Position numbers and translations under genes: made by a program. From an uncultured Lachnospiraceae bacterium (GTDB lineage Bacteria; Bacillota; Clostridia; Lachnospirales; Lachnospiraceae): DNA of 5,084 nucleotides. The number at the start of each line of letters is the position of its first letter. Positions within the stretch are counted from its first letter, which is position 1. The stretch is taken from the NCBI GenBank assembly GCA_947177515.1, contig CAMWUU010000271.1:1-5084 (forward strand), written 5' to 3'. Below are positions 1 to 5,084 of the stretch, in pieces. The notes beneath the pieces were generated by a model. The model did no database searches. It saw only the letters and a list, made by a program, of their open reading frames with translations, and was not told the DNA's origin.

Positions 1-116
1 CCCCTTTCCAAACAGCCATTGCATCCTACCAGAAGATACAAAGCCCCGCTTTGTATCTTCCATGTGAAAGGGGTCGCGCCCTACACCCTTTCCCCTCCCT
101 TATGCCCCTTTCACAT
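1..116. repeat. Intergenic element made of strong inverted repeats, cut by the window edge
   Basis: Two perfect inverted repeats fill the space after the permease stop. One is GAAGATACAAAGC (32-44) with GCTTTGTATCTTC (48-60), 13 pairs around a three-base loop. The other is ATGTGAAAGGGG (62-73) with CCCCTTTCACAT (105-116), 12 pairs around 31 bases, touching the permease stop. A further CCCCTTT at 1-7 could pair with 67-73 instead, enclosing the first hairpin. Neither strand has a T-run after the tight hairpin, so this is not a standard terminator. The layout suggests a dispersed REP/MITE-like repeat or a structured RNA. No coding sense was found: the short plus-strand frame here is best explained as chance. 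Confidence 0.7.
32..60. repeat. Perfect 13-pair hairpin with three-base loop
   Basis: This is the tightest secondary structure in the window. It lies 55 bases past the permease stop on the minus strand. It may stabilise or end the ABC transcript from its 3' side despite lacking a T-tract, or be the core of a mobile repeat. Confidence 0.8.
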
Positions 117-919
117 TAGCCACCCTGCACTGTTACTTTTTTTAATGCAGCGCGGCACAGCACTTTCCCTGCTACTGTTACCACAATCAACCAGAATACC
201 TGCAATATAATTGCCCTTTTCATTTCGGCCTCCGTCATACTCCCGCTGTAAATCCGCAGGGGAACATTCTGCATCGCTGCAAACGGCAGCAGTTCCATAA
301 CATATTGCACCTTCTTTGGAAAAAAAGGCAGTGGGATCACAGCCCCAGCAAAAAATTCCATCGAGGAAAGAAAAAGCATTCGCAGCCCCTGCGATGAGAT
401 TGTAAAAAAAGTCAGCACGTAGATCAGCATACAAAAAGATACTGTTACGGCAAGCCCCAGCAATAATGTTAACACAAAAAGCAGAAAATGCAACCCATCC
501 GCCGGGGCTCCAAGTCCGTAAGGTGCAGGAAGGAAACCTGCTACAAACAGAATGGGAAAACACCGAAGAACAGCCCTTGAGGTACGGATCGCCAAGCTTC
601 TCGCAAACCACATATTATAAATATCAACCGGGCGGCATAACTCATAAGTGATATTCCCATTCACAATAGAATCAAAAATCTCCCCCTCCATCATCCATGC
701 TGCAAAGAAAGCAAGAAATGCCTGTTGCATCCAGATATAGGAAGCAGTCGCGGACAAGCTCATTGGGAAGGCTGTAGCATCCGCGCGGTAAAATGCCGAA
801 AAGATCATAATTTCCATAAATCCCCAGGCAAACTGTGTAACAATCCCTGCAAGCGCTGCCGCCCGGTACTGTACCCCCATCAAAAACCTTAAACGAAAAA
901 AAGACAGATACTTTTTCAC
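116..919 (-). CDS. ABC-2 family permease (DUF990-like membrane subunit)
   Basis: This is the membrane subunit of the exporter powered by the ATPase upstream. The 267-residue product has about six hydrophobic segments (roughly 20-43, 58-77, 115-133, 143-172, 178-200 and 235-253) and a positively charged N-terminus, as expected for an inner-membrane permease without a cleaved signal. Diagnostic stretches are MGVQYRAAALAGIVTQFAWGF (11 residues into the chain), GNITYELCRPVD (88-99), the VIPLPFFP loop near 194-201 and the final KKVTVQGG, all typical of the ABC2_membrane_6/DUF990 group. The start is GTG at 919, with AAGGGGGA about five bases upstream. The gap to the ATPase stop is 24 bases, so they are cotranscribed. 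Full-length and apparently intact. Homologous systems usually encode a second permease next, but an inverted-repeat element follows here. Relatives have been linked to export of toxic compounds; substrate here is unknown. Confidence 0.92.
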   Translation of the reverse strand: MKKYLSFFRLRFLMGVQYRAAALAGIVTQFAWGFMEIMIFSAFYRADATAFPMSLSATASYIWMQQAFLAFFAAWMMEGEIFDSIVNGNITYELCRPVDIYNMWFARSLAIRTSRAVLRCFPILFVAGFLPAPYGLGAPADGLHFLLFVLTLLLGLAVTVSFCMLIYVLTFFTISSQGLRMLFLSSMEFFAGAVIPLPFFPKKVQYVMELLPFAAMQNVPLRIYSGSMTEAEMKRAIILQVFWLIVVTVAGKVLCRAALKKVTVQGG

Positions 920-943
920 TTTATCCCCCTTTTTAAAATCTTC

Positions 944-1732
944 CTATATATTATAAGACCGGTACAGTTCCGCCACTGTCGCATCAATGCTTTCGCCGCC
1001 CTTTTTGATATCAGAGAGTGTCCCGTCCATTAAAATTTTCCCCTTGCCGACCAGAATAATCCGACTTGCCAATGCCTCAATATCCTGCATATCATGTGTT
1101 GTCAAAATCACCGTCGTGCCATGTATTTGGTTCTGCTTAAGGATAAAATCCCGCACCGCAAGCTTTGAAACCGCATCAAGCCCGATGGTTGGCTCATCAA
1201 GAAACAAAATACTAGGACGATGCAACAGCGACGCTGCAATCTCACAGCGCATCCGCTGCCCTAATGAAAGCTGCCTTGCCGGGGAGCGCAGCAGCTCTTT
1301 TAAATTCAGGAGTTCTGTAAGTTCCTCAAGGCTCTCCTTATATACTTCCTTTGGAATCGTATAGATATCCTTTAACAGTTCAAAAGAATCAATAACGGGA
1401 ACATCCCACCAAAGTTGCGAGCGCTGTCCAAAAACCACACCAATCCGTCCGACATGTTCCACACGTTTTTTATAAGGTATGCGGCCATCCACCAAAACCG
1501 TCCCGGAATCCGGTGTTAAAATGCCACTTAAAATCTTTATCGTGGAACTTTTCCCCGCCCCATTCGGACCGATATATCCTACCATCTCCCCATCGCCAAC
1601 CGAAAAACTCACATCGTCAAGAGCCCGGATTTCCTCGTATTCCCGGCGAAACAACGCCTTTAATGCCGAACCGAAACCTGCGTCCCGTTTCGCGATCCGG
1701 TAGGTCTTGCACACATGTTCCATTGTTATCAT
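944..1732 (-). CDS. ABC transporter ATP-binding protein, ABC-2 exporter type
   Basis: This is the cytosolic motor subunit of an ABC-2 type exporter, pairing with the permease that starts 24 bases downstream. All nucleotide-binding motifs are present in 262 residues: Walker A GPNGAGKS (55-62), Q-loop Q103 within VFGQRSQLWWD, signature LSLGQ (155-159), Walker B ILFLDE (175-180), D-loop GLD (184-186) and the switch His at 213. The FGQR-QLWWD segment and the N-terminal KRDAGFGSALKALFRREYEEIRALDDVSF-type insert are typical of the subfamily linked to DUF990-like permeases. From memory such proteins are usually about 320-330 residues. Here the chain goes almost directly from DGTLSDIKKG to a terminal IDATVAELYRSYNI, so some 60 residues of the usual C-terminal region appear absent. 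The ATG at 1732 was chosen because AAAGGAA lies eight bases upstream; ATG at 1723 is an alternative. The exported substrate is unknown. Confidence 0.93.
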   Translation of the reverse strand: MITMEHVCKTYRIAKRDAGFGSALKALFRREYEEIRALDDVSFSVGDGEMVGYIGPNGAGKSSTIKILSGILTPDSGTVLVDGRIPYKKRVEHVGRIGVVFGQRSQLWWDVPVIDSFELLKDIYTIPKEVYKESLEELTELLNLKELLRSPARQLSLGQRMRCEIAASLLHRPSILFLDEPTIGLDAVSKLAVRDFILKQNQIHGTTVILTTHDMQDIEALASRIILVGKGKILMDGTLSDIKKGGESIDATVAELYRSYNI

Positions 1733-1797
1733 AGTTCAAATTCCTTTCTGCGCAGCAAACAAAAGAAGCCATTAAAAAACTTATTGGTTTGCCCCAC
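1733..1797 (-). other. Spacer between the C_GCAxxG gene and the ABC ATPase gene
   Basis: This 65-base spacer has GCAAAC (1755-1760) and GTTTGC (1787-1792) arms around a T-rich interior, and a modest ribosome site AAAGGAA (1741-1747) eight bases before the ATG at 1732. I see no convincing -35/-10 pair and no GC-rich terminator, so the ABC genes may be read through from upstream or use a promoter I cannot recognise. Confidence 0.4.
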
Positions 1798-2294
1798 TCA
1801 CACCTTCCCATCCAAAAAGCGCTCTTTTAATATGGTTTCTTCCAAAATTTTCGCTGCACAGATAATCTGTTCCTTACACGGGCGCTTTTTATAATATTCC
1901 TCTGTGCGCGCCTGCGGAATTACACCAAGCATCTCTTCCTGCTCTTTTTTTGTAAGCCGTTTTTTATCAAGCCCCAGCAACTCCCGGCAGATATAGAGCC
2001 AAATTCGTCCTTAAACCGCGCCGCAAGATGCTGAACCACCTCGTAATTGCGCCGTTTGCCCTCCTGGTCACACCCTTTAATTGCCCCTGTTTCCATACCC
2101 GCCACAAGAAGCATCCCCGAAACCGCCCCGCAGACCTCGCGCATACGCCCCATTCCCGCGCCAAACGATGCCGCAATCCGCATCGCTGTCGCACTATCAA
2201 AACCATATAAATCCGCGTAGGTTACAAACACGGCCTGTGCGCAGTTACATCCCTCCATAAAAAGCTCTCCCGCCTTTTGCGCCCTTGATTCCAT
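1798..2294 (-). pseudogene. C_GCAxxG_C_C family protein, broken by a one-base frameshift near 1990-1995
   Basis: The ATG at 2294 is preceded by AAAAGGAG with eight bases of spacing. The first frame gives MESRAQKAGELF, then GCNCAQAVF (C16, C18), FGAGMGRMREVCGAVSG (C55) and on to KDEFGS at residue 100. There it would run into a foreign tail ending at 1920. The frame one base off continues the family sequence from 1992: I-C-R-E-L-L-G-L-D, RTEEYYKKRPC, and a helix ending FLDGKV at the TGA 1798-1800. One extra base between 1990 and 1995 would restore about 165 residues, with cysteines at about 16, 18, 55, 75, 103 and 140, a normal length for the family. These are small cysteine-rich proteins, often called redox-active or putative metal/cluster-binding; the biochemical role is not established. 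The event is a deletion, a sequence error or, less likely, programmed -1 slippage, since no classic slippery heptamer is present. Confidence 0.88.
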
Positions 2295-2345
2295 AGCATC
2301 CTCTCCTTTTTGATAATCCCCCACCCCTATACGCATGGCTCCCAG

Positions 2346-2376
2346 AAAATCCTTTCCGGGTACCGTCCGGGATTTT
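2346..2376 (-). repeat. Hairpin in the leader region of the C_GCAxxG gene
   Basis: Arms AAAATCC and GGATTTT (seven perfect pairs) enclose 17 bases in which CGG and CCG can extend the helix. It sits 52 bases upstream of the ATG at 2294, between the HD-GYP terminator and the gene. It could be a second terminator, a leader structure or an operator. No long T-run follows. A weak -10-like TAAAAT overlaps its edge at 2372-2377 but has no good -35 partner. Confidence 0.4.
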
Positions 2377-2393
2377 ACTGTTTTAAGTTCCGC

Positions 2394-2427
2394 AAAAAGA
2401 AGATGCAGCCCTTCACAAGACTGCATC
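2394..2427 (-). terminator. Rho-independent terminator at the end of the HD-GYP gene
   Basis: On the minus strand GATGCAG (2421-2427) pairs with CTGCATC (2402-2408) across a 12-base loop, which can itself form a small CTT/AAG pairing. The tract TTCTTTTT (2394-2401) follows. The stem overlaps the last codons and the TGA stop (2413-2415) of the HD-GYP gene. The seven-pair stem is modest, but the T-tract and position fit termination. It separates this gene from the C_GCAxxG gene. Confidence 0.65.
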
Positions 2428-3489
2428 AATCTTAAGCACATCACTTTTTGCGAGATCAATAAATGTATTTTCCACACGCACCACCGGCGAAGCCAGCGAC
2501 TGTGGATGGACCATCACAACTTCCCCCCTGCCGCCATCCGAGAGCAGTACGGTATGATGGATATATGTTTCCGCCATCTTCCCCAAAAGCGGCAGGAGAT
2601 ACTGCGGGTTAAAGAGGTTCATGCCCTCCTCCTCGAAAATCCGGATCACGTCGAACGGACAGAATGCACCGCGGTAAGCCCTTCTGCTTGTCATAGCATC
2701 ATATACATCCGCTATGCCGACAATGCTCGAAATCATATCGATCTCATTGCCCGCCTTACCCACTGGATAGCCAGAACCGTCATAGCGCTCGTGGTGGTCA
2801 AGCGCCGCCCTCTTAATCCTCTCATCGATTTTCGCGCCCTTTAAAATCTCATATCCGCTTTCCGCATGCATCTTTGCAATATCGAATTCCTCATCGGTAA
2901 GTCTGCCAGGCTTGTTTAGGATGCGCGGCGGAATCAACAGTTTTCCCGCATCATGCAAAAGCCCCGCAACCGTCAGCACCTGCTTGTCCACTTCATTAAG
3001 ATGCATCCAATCACCGAATACATTACAAATCAGCGCCACATTAACCGAATGCTCAAATACCATGTCATCATAGTCACGGATACAGTGCAGCATATTAAAA
3101 ATATGCGCATTACTCCTTGTCCCCCCGATCATGGACTTCACATCATGATACAGAAGTTCCGGATCAATTTCCGCTGAGCCCAGTACAATCTGCTCAAGCG
3201 TATCCTGGACAGCCTTCACGGTATCTTCGTAAATATTTTTAAATTCAAGAAAATCCGTCCCTTTGCGCAGGGTCTGAGTGTAAACGTCATCCTTCTGCTC
3301 CTGCCCCTCTTTAGCATAAACCCAAACACCGCCCACTGAGTAAAGCATCAGCTTCGCGATCGAATCCGCCCCAAGTACGGTATCCTTGATTAAAATCAAC
3401 TGATCTGTCCTGGAGTAAATATCCTGCGCCGTAATCATACCGGGTGCTGCCTCACTAATTGTAACCCTTTTTATTTCTCTGTTGTCCAC
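2413..3489 (-). CDS. HD-GYP domain protein, probable cyclic-di-GMP phosphodiesterase
   Basis: HD-GYP proteins hydrolyse cyclic di-GMP, lowering a second messenger that controls motility, adhesion and surface growth. With the GTG start at 3489 the product has 358 residues. I chose that start because AGGAGG lies seven bases upstream (3497-3502); longer frames would run into the promoter. The N-terminal part (about 1-65) holds an ...APGM..AQDIYS...LILIKDTVLGADSIAKL region, a short domain common before HD-GYP modules in Clostridia. The HD-GYP domain spans roughly residues 140-315. Visible motifs are EHS (146-148), HDAGK (179-183), K-M-H at 206-208, DHHERYDGSGYP (231-242) and IADVYDAMTSRRAYR (259-273), so the metal ligands look complete. 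The tail LLSDGGRGEVVMVHP...FIDLA is the usual small C-terminal segment. No membrane segment, receiver or PAS domain is seen, so it is probably cytosolic, with its input signal unclear. It has its own promoter and terminator. Actual catalysis is inferred. Confidence 0.92.
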   Translation of the reverse strand: MDNREIKRVTISEAAPGMITAQDIYSRTDQLILIKDTVLGADSIAKLMLYSVGGVWVYAKEGQEQKDDVYTQTLRKGTDFLEFKNIYEDTVKAVQDTLEQIVLGSAEIDPELLYHDVKSMIGGTRSNAHIFNMLHCIRDYDDMVFEHSVNVALICNVFGDWMHLNEVDKQVLTVAGLLHDAGKLLIPPRILNKPGRLTDEEFDIAKMHAESGYEILKGAKIDERIKRAALDHHERYDGSGYPVGKAGNEIDMISSIVGIADVYDAMTSRRAYRGAFCPFDVIRIFEEEGMNLFNPQYLLPLLGKMAETYIHHTVLLSDGGRGEVVMVHPQSLASPVVRVENTFIDLAKSDVLKIDAVL

Positions 3490-3496
3490 CCCATCC

Positions 3497-3502
3497 CCTC
3501 CT
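3497..3502 (-). promoter_or_regulatory. Ribosome binding site fixing the GTG start of the HD-GYP gene
   Basis: A perfect AGGAGG on the minus strand sits seven bases before GTG GAC AAC at 3489. No ATG in this frame lies near it, and the in-frame codons further upstream overlap the promoter, so it decides the start. Confidence 0.85.
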
Positions 3503-3521
3503 GTCCTGGGAAATGTCTTAC

Positions 3522-3533
3522 GCAAAACTTTGC
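3522..3533. repeat. Short inverted repeat just downstream of the predicted transcription start
   Basis: GCAAA and TTTGC arms flank a two-base centre (minus strand GCAAAGTTTTGC). It lies roughly at +5 to +16 relative to the predicted start near 3538. The location is where a repressor would act, but the arms are only five bases and no known operator was recognised. Confidence 0.3.
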
Positions 3534-3544
3534 TACTTACATCC

Positions 3545-3573
3545 AGTATAACATATTTTCGCCATTTATGCAA
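3545..3573 (-). promoter_or_regulatory. Sigma-A type promoter with extended -10, driving the HD-GYP gene
   Basis: The minus strand has TTGCAT (3568-3573), a 17-base spacer, then TATACT (3545-3550). A TG one base upstream of the -10 (3552-3553) makes a TGnTATACT extended -10. The -35 matches TTGACA only in the first three bases, which an extended -10 can compensate. Transcription should start near 3538, leaving a leader of about 50 bases before the GTG at 3489. The promoter lies inside the longest open frame, which argues that the real start is the downstream GTG. Confidence 0.7.
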
Positions 3574-3593
3574 TTATTACTTTTTCCTAAATC

Positions 3594-3605
3594 CAAATAT
3601 ATTTG
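3594..3605. repeat. 12-base perfect palindrome upstream of the HD-GYP promoter
   Basis: CAAATATATTTG is a perfect palindrome centred about 30 bases upstream of the -35 element at 3568-3573. Its position suits an operator, an activator site or an AT-rich UP-like element, but AT-rich palindromes of this size also arise by chance. No known regulator motif was recognised. Confidence 0.35.
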
Positions 3606-3632
3606 CAAAAATTCATTCCCCCATGATTTTCC
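3605..3632 (-). terminator. Possible weak terminator after the fructokinase gene
   Basis: On the minus strand AAAATCAT and ATGAATTTT can pair around a GGGGGA loop, with one bulged A, and TTTTTG ends the element. The stem is short and AT-rich, and its T-tract is part of the stem, so termination would be inefficient. It is the only hairpin-like candidate I found between the kinase stop (3658) and the next promoter. Treat it as tentative. Confidence 0.25.
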
Positions 3633-3657
3633 AGGATAAGGCAAGGTGTATTAACTA

Positions 3658-4626
3658 TCAGATCATATATTCATCCATCAGGGTTTTTATCTCTTTCTTT
3701 GTTGGCATTACCCGCAATGCGCCCCGTCTTGTCGTAATAATGGAAGCAGCCGCATTGGAAAATTTTAACATTTCTGTAAGTATTTCTTTATTCAGCCCAT
3801 CAAGCCCGCAATTCAGGATAAAGTGAAGGCAACATGCACAAAAAGTATCCCCTGCCCCCGTTGTTTCGATCGTATTCTCCTGCAGATATGGGGCGGCTTT
3901 TATCCGCAGATCCCGATAATAAGCGCGGCTTCCCTCTTTTCCCATCGATAATAAAATAAGGGGGATTTCATATTGATGGCGCAGCTTTTTCATTCCGGTA
4001 TCCAAGTCCTCCTCCCCGGTAAACCACTGGATTTCATTATCCGAAATCTTTAAAATATCACAGTGTGCAAAACCGTAGGCAGCTTGTTCTTTTGCTTCTT
4101 CCTGCGTCCTCCAAAGCGGCATCCGCAGGTTTGGATCAAAGGAAAGAAGCGCGCCGTTTTACTTCGCAAATAAAACTGCCTTCTTTGTTGCCCCCCGCAC
4201 CTTTTCATGGGTCATGGAAAGTGTTCCGTAGTGAAAAATTTTTGTTTCTTTCAATAGATCCAGGCGCAGTTGATCCTCCTCAAGCATCATATCCGCCCCG
4301 GGATTACGGTAAAAAGAAAAATCCCTGTCCCCATCCGGCAGGCTTTCCACAAATGCAAGCGTTGTCCGGACATTTTGATCTGTCACAAGTCCCGCAGTAT
4401 CAATCCCGCACTCTCTTAGAACCTGCCCCAGCCGTTTTCCAAAAATATCCTGCCCTACCTTCCCAATAAACGCGGTCTTTCTGTTAAGGCGGCTTAACAT
4501 CGACAGTACATTGCAGGGAGCGCCGCCCGGATTTGCCTCATAGATCGGATTCCCCTGCTCGCTTATTCCATTCTGTGTAAAATCAATCAGCACTTCTCCC
4601 AATGCAACAACATCGTATTTTTTCAT
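3658..4626 (-). pseudogene. scrK: PfkB-family fructokinase, interrupted by an in-frame TAA at codon 156
   Basis: An intact copy would make a kinase of about 322 residues, the normal length for ATP-dependent fructokinases (fructose to fructose-6-phosphate) of the PfkB/ribokinase family. The N-terminal half (4159-4626) has the sugar-site motif GEVLIDF (residues 10-16), the first PfkB signature NPGGAPCNV (32-40) and FYRNPGAD (106-112). The C-terminal half (3658-4158) has LSFDPNLRMPLW, then the second PfkB signature ETTGAGDTF (254-262) with the catalytic Asp at about 260. Both halves are in the same frame. They are separated only by TAA at 4159-4161, in the context AAG TAA AAC, where relatives commonly have AK-E-NGAL. 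A single GAA to TAA change explains it. ATG at 4122 lies downstream of the break, has no ribosome site and would give only the C-terminal half. It follows the GH32 gene in an apparent sucrose operon. Family and lesion are clear; fructose as substrate rests on family resemblance and neighbourhood. Confidence 0.9.
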
Positions 4627-4632
4627 CCAAAG

Positions 4633-4637
4633 CCTCC
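4633..4637 (-). promoter_or_regulatory. Ribosome binding site of the fructokinase gene
   Basis: The minus strand reads CGGAGG, with six bases between GGAGG and the ATG at 4626. It lies in the 22-base gap after the GH32 stop. There is no room for a promoter there, so the two genes should be cotranscribed. It supports the chosen kinase start. Confidence 0.75.
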
Positions 4638-4648
4638 GTTTAATAAAA

Positions 4649-5084
4649 TTATATCAAATCATATTTCACTACATCAAGCAACGCGGTACCATCTGCATAG
4701 AATGAAATCCCATCCGCTGTCTGCGGTGTATAAAATGTTATGGTCATCACCTGCTCCCCATCATTGATAAAAACTTCGGCACTAAAGCGATCCAGGATAA
4801 TCCTAAGTTTCAGTTCCCCACCCTCTGTCCTTACAAAACTTCTTCTCTGGTGAATAAGCGCCCGTCTTGAACCCGAAAATTTTCTGTCCACTTTCACAAT
4901 GGACTCGTGCGGGCGGAAACTAACCGCCGTGTGGAAGGTATCATCCTGTGCAAAACGGACGGCAAATTTGCGGAATATTTCTCCTTCGCTGACCGGCCTA
5001 ATATGTAATTCCATATCAATCCGTCTGCCCTCTATTCCATTCAGACAAACAAGACCCGTTATCGGAACATTCTCATAACTTACT
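4649..5084 (-). CDS. GH32 family beta-fructofuranosidase / sucrose-6-phosphate hydrolase, C-terminal part (5' end outside window)
   Basis: This is the last 145 or so codons of a glycoside hydrolase family 32 enzyme. The frame stays open from the TAA stop to the right edge of the window, so the ATG at 5014 is internal and the gene begins outside. What is present matches the C-terminal beta-sandwich domain: an N-G-I-E-G-R-R-I-D-M-E-L strand, a stretch around FSGSRRAL, then the family-typical LKLRIILDRFSAEVFINDGE and a closing D-G-I-S-F-Y-A-D-G segment. The five-bladed propeller with the catalytic Asp and Glu lies outside, so activity and substrate (sucrose, sucrose-6-phosphate or fructan) cannot be told from this piece. 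The fructokinase gene starts 22 bases downstream, which favours intracellular sucrose use in one operon (scrB/sacA-like). No signal peptide can be assessed. The domain assignment is firm; the exact substrate is inference. Confidence 0.9.
   Translation of the reverse strand, partial: VSYENVPITGLVCLNGIEGRRIDMELHIRPVSEGEIFRKFAVRFAQDDTFHTAVSFRPHESIVKVDRKFSGSRRALIHQRRSFVRTEGGELKLRIILDRFSAEVFINDGEQVMTITFYTPQTADGISFYADGTALLDVVKYDLI

Noticed and set aside
19..210. Plus-strand frame of 63 codons at the left edge
   Set aside because: It covers the inverted repeats and runs into the permease 3' end. It has no ribosome site and low-complexity Pro/Leu-rich content, so it is a chance frame.
111..611. Minus-strand frame of 166 codons inside the permease gene
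   Set aside because: It is an alternate frame of the permease, Cys- and Ser-rich, without a family match; the permease frame has clear motifs and membrane segments.
987..1364. Plus-strand frame of 125 codons opposite the ABC ATPase
   Set aside because: It is a Ser/Arg-rich shadow of a gene with complete ABC motifs on the other strand and has no ribosome site.
1755..1792. GCAAAC/GTTTGC inverted repeat as a terminator before the ABC genes
   Set aside because: The arms are six bases with a 26-base loop, and no T-run follows on the minus strand, so termination is not supported.
2335..2844. Plus-strand frame of 169 codons opposite the HD-GYP gene
   Set aside because: It overlaps the strongly supported HD-GYP coding sequence and shows no recognisable domain.
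3490..3573. Longer HD-GYP start at the TTG near 3573
   Set aside because: It would place the start codon within the -35 element and has no ribosome site, whereas the GTG at 3489 has an ideal one.
4159..4161. Reassigned TAA codon or altered genetic code as explanation of the kinase break
   Set aside because: TAA ends the permease and GH32 genes normally, and TAG and TGA are also used as stops in the window, so a global code change does not fit.
1..5084. CRISPR array, tRNA, rRNA or transposase
   Set aside because: No regularly spaced direct repeats, no cloverleaf or rRNA-like stretches and no transposase or integrase motifs were found on either strand.

Overview
The window looks like a chromosomal segment of a low-to-mid GC Clostridia-type Firmicute, most likely Lachnospiraceae. 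This rests on AGGAGG-type ribosome sites, GTG starts, a short extended -10 promoter, and protein styles typical of that group (an HD-GYP protein with a short N-terminal domain, a C_GCAxxG_C_C protein, and an ABC-2 pair of the DUF990-linked kind). The exact genus cannot be read from the sequence.

Every supported gene is on the minus strand, so the window reads right to left. From the right edge: the 3' end of a glycoside hydrolase family 32 enzyme (sucrose or fructan hydrolysis); 22 bases later a PfkB-family fructokinase gene interrupted by an in-frame TAA; an AT-rich spacer with a good promoter; an HD-GYP cyclic-di-GMP phosphodiesterase-type gene ending at a hairpin terminator; a C_GCAxxG_C_C family gene broken by a one-base frameshift; an ABC transporter ATPase; a matching ABC-2 permease; and finally an intergenic element with two strong inverted repeats that runs off the left edge.

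The first two genes form a sucrose/fructose use unit: GH32 releases fructose (or acts on sucrose-6-phosphate) and the kinase phosphorylates fructose. The kinase should be inactive unless the stop is read through or is a sequence error. The HD-GYP gene appears to be its own transcription unit. The ABC ATPase and permease are 24 bases apart and should form one exporter. Relatives usually have a second permease, which is not in the window.

No clearly new biological system is visible. The points most worth checking are two independent single-base lesions in otherwise well conserved genes, the palindromic element at the left edge, and an ATPase that seems to lack part of the C-terminal region usual for its family. 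Natural stops in the window use TAA, TAG and TGA, which argues against a changed genetic code as the explanation for the internal TAA.
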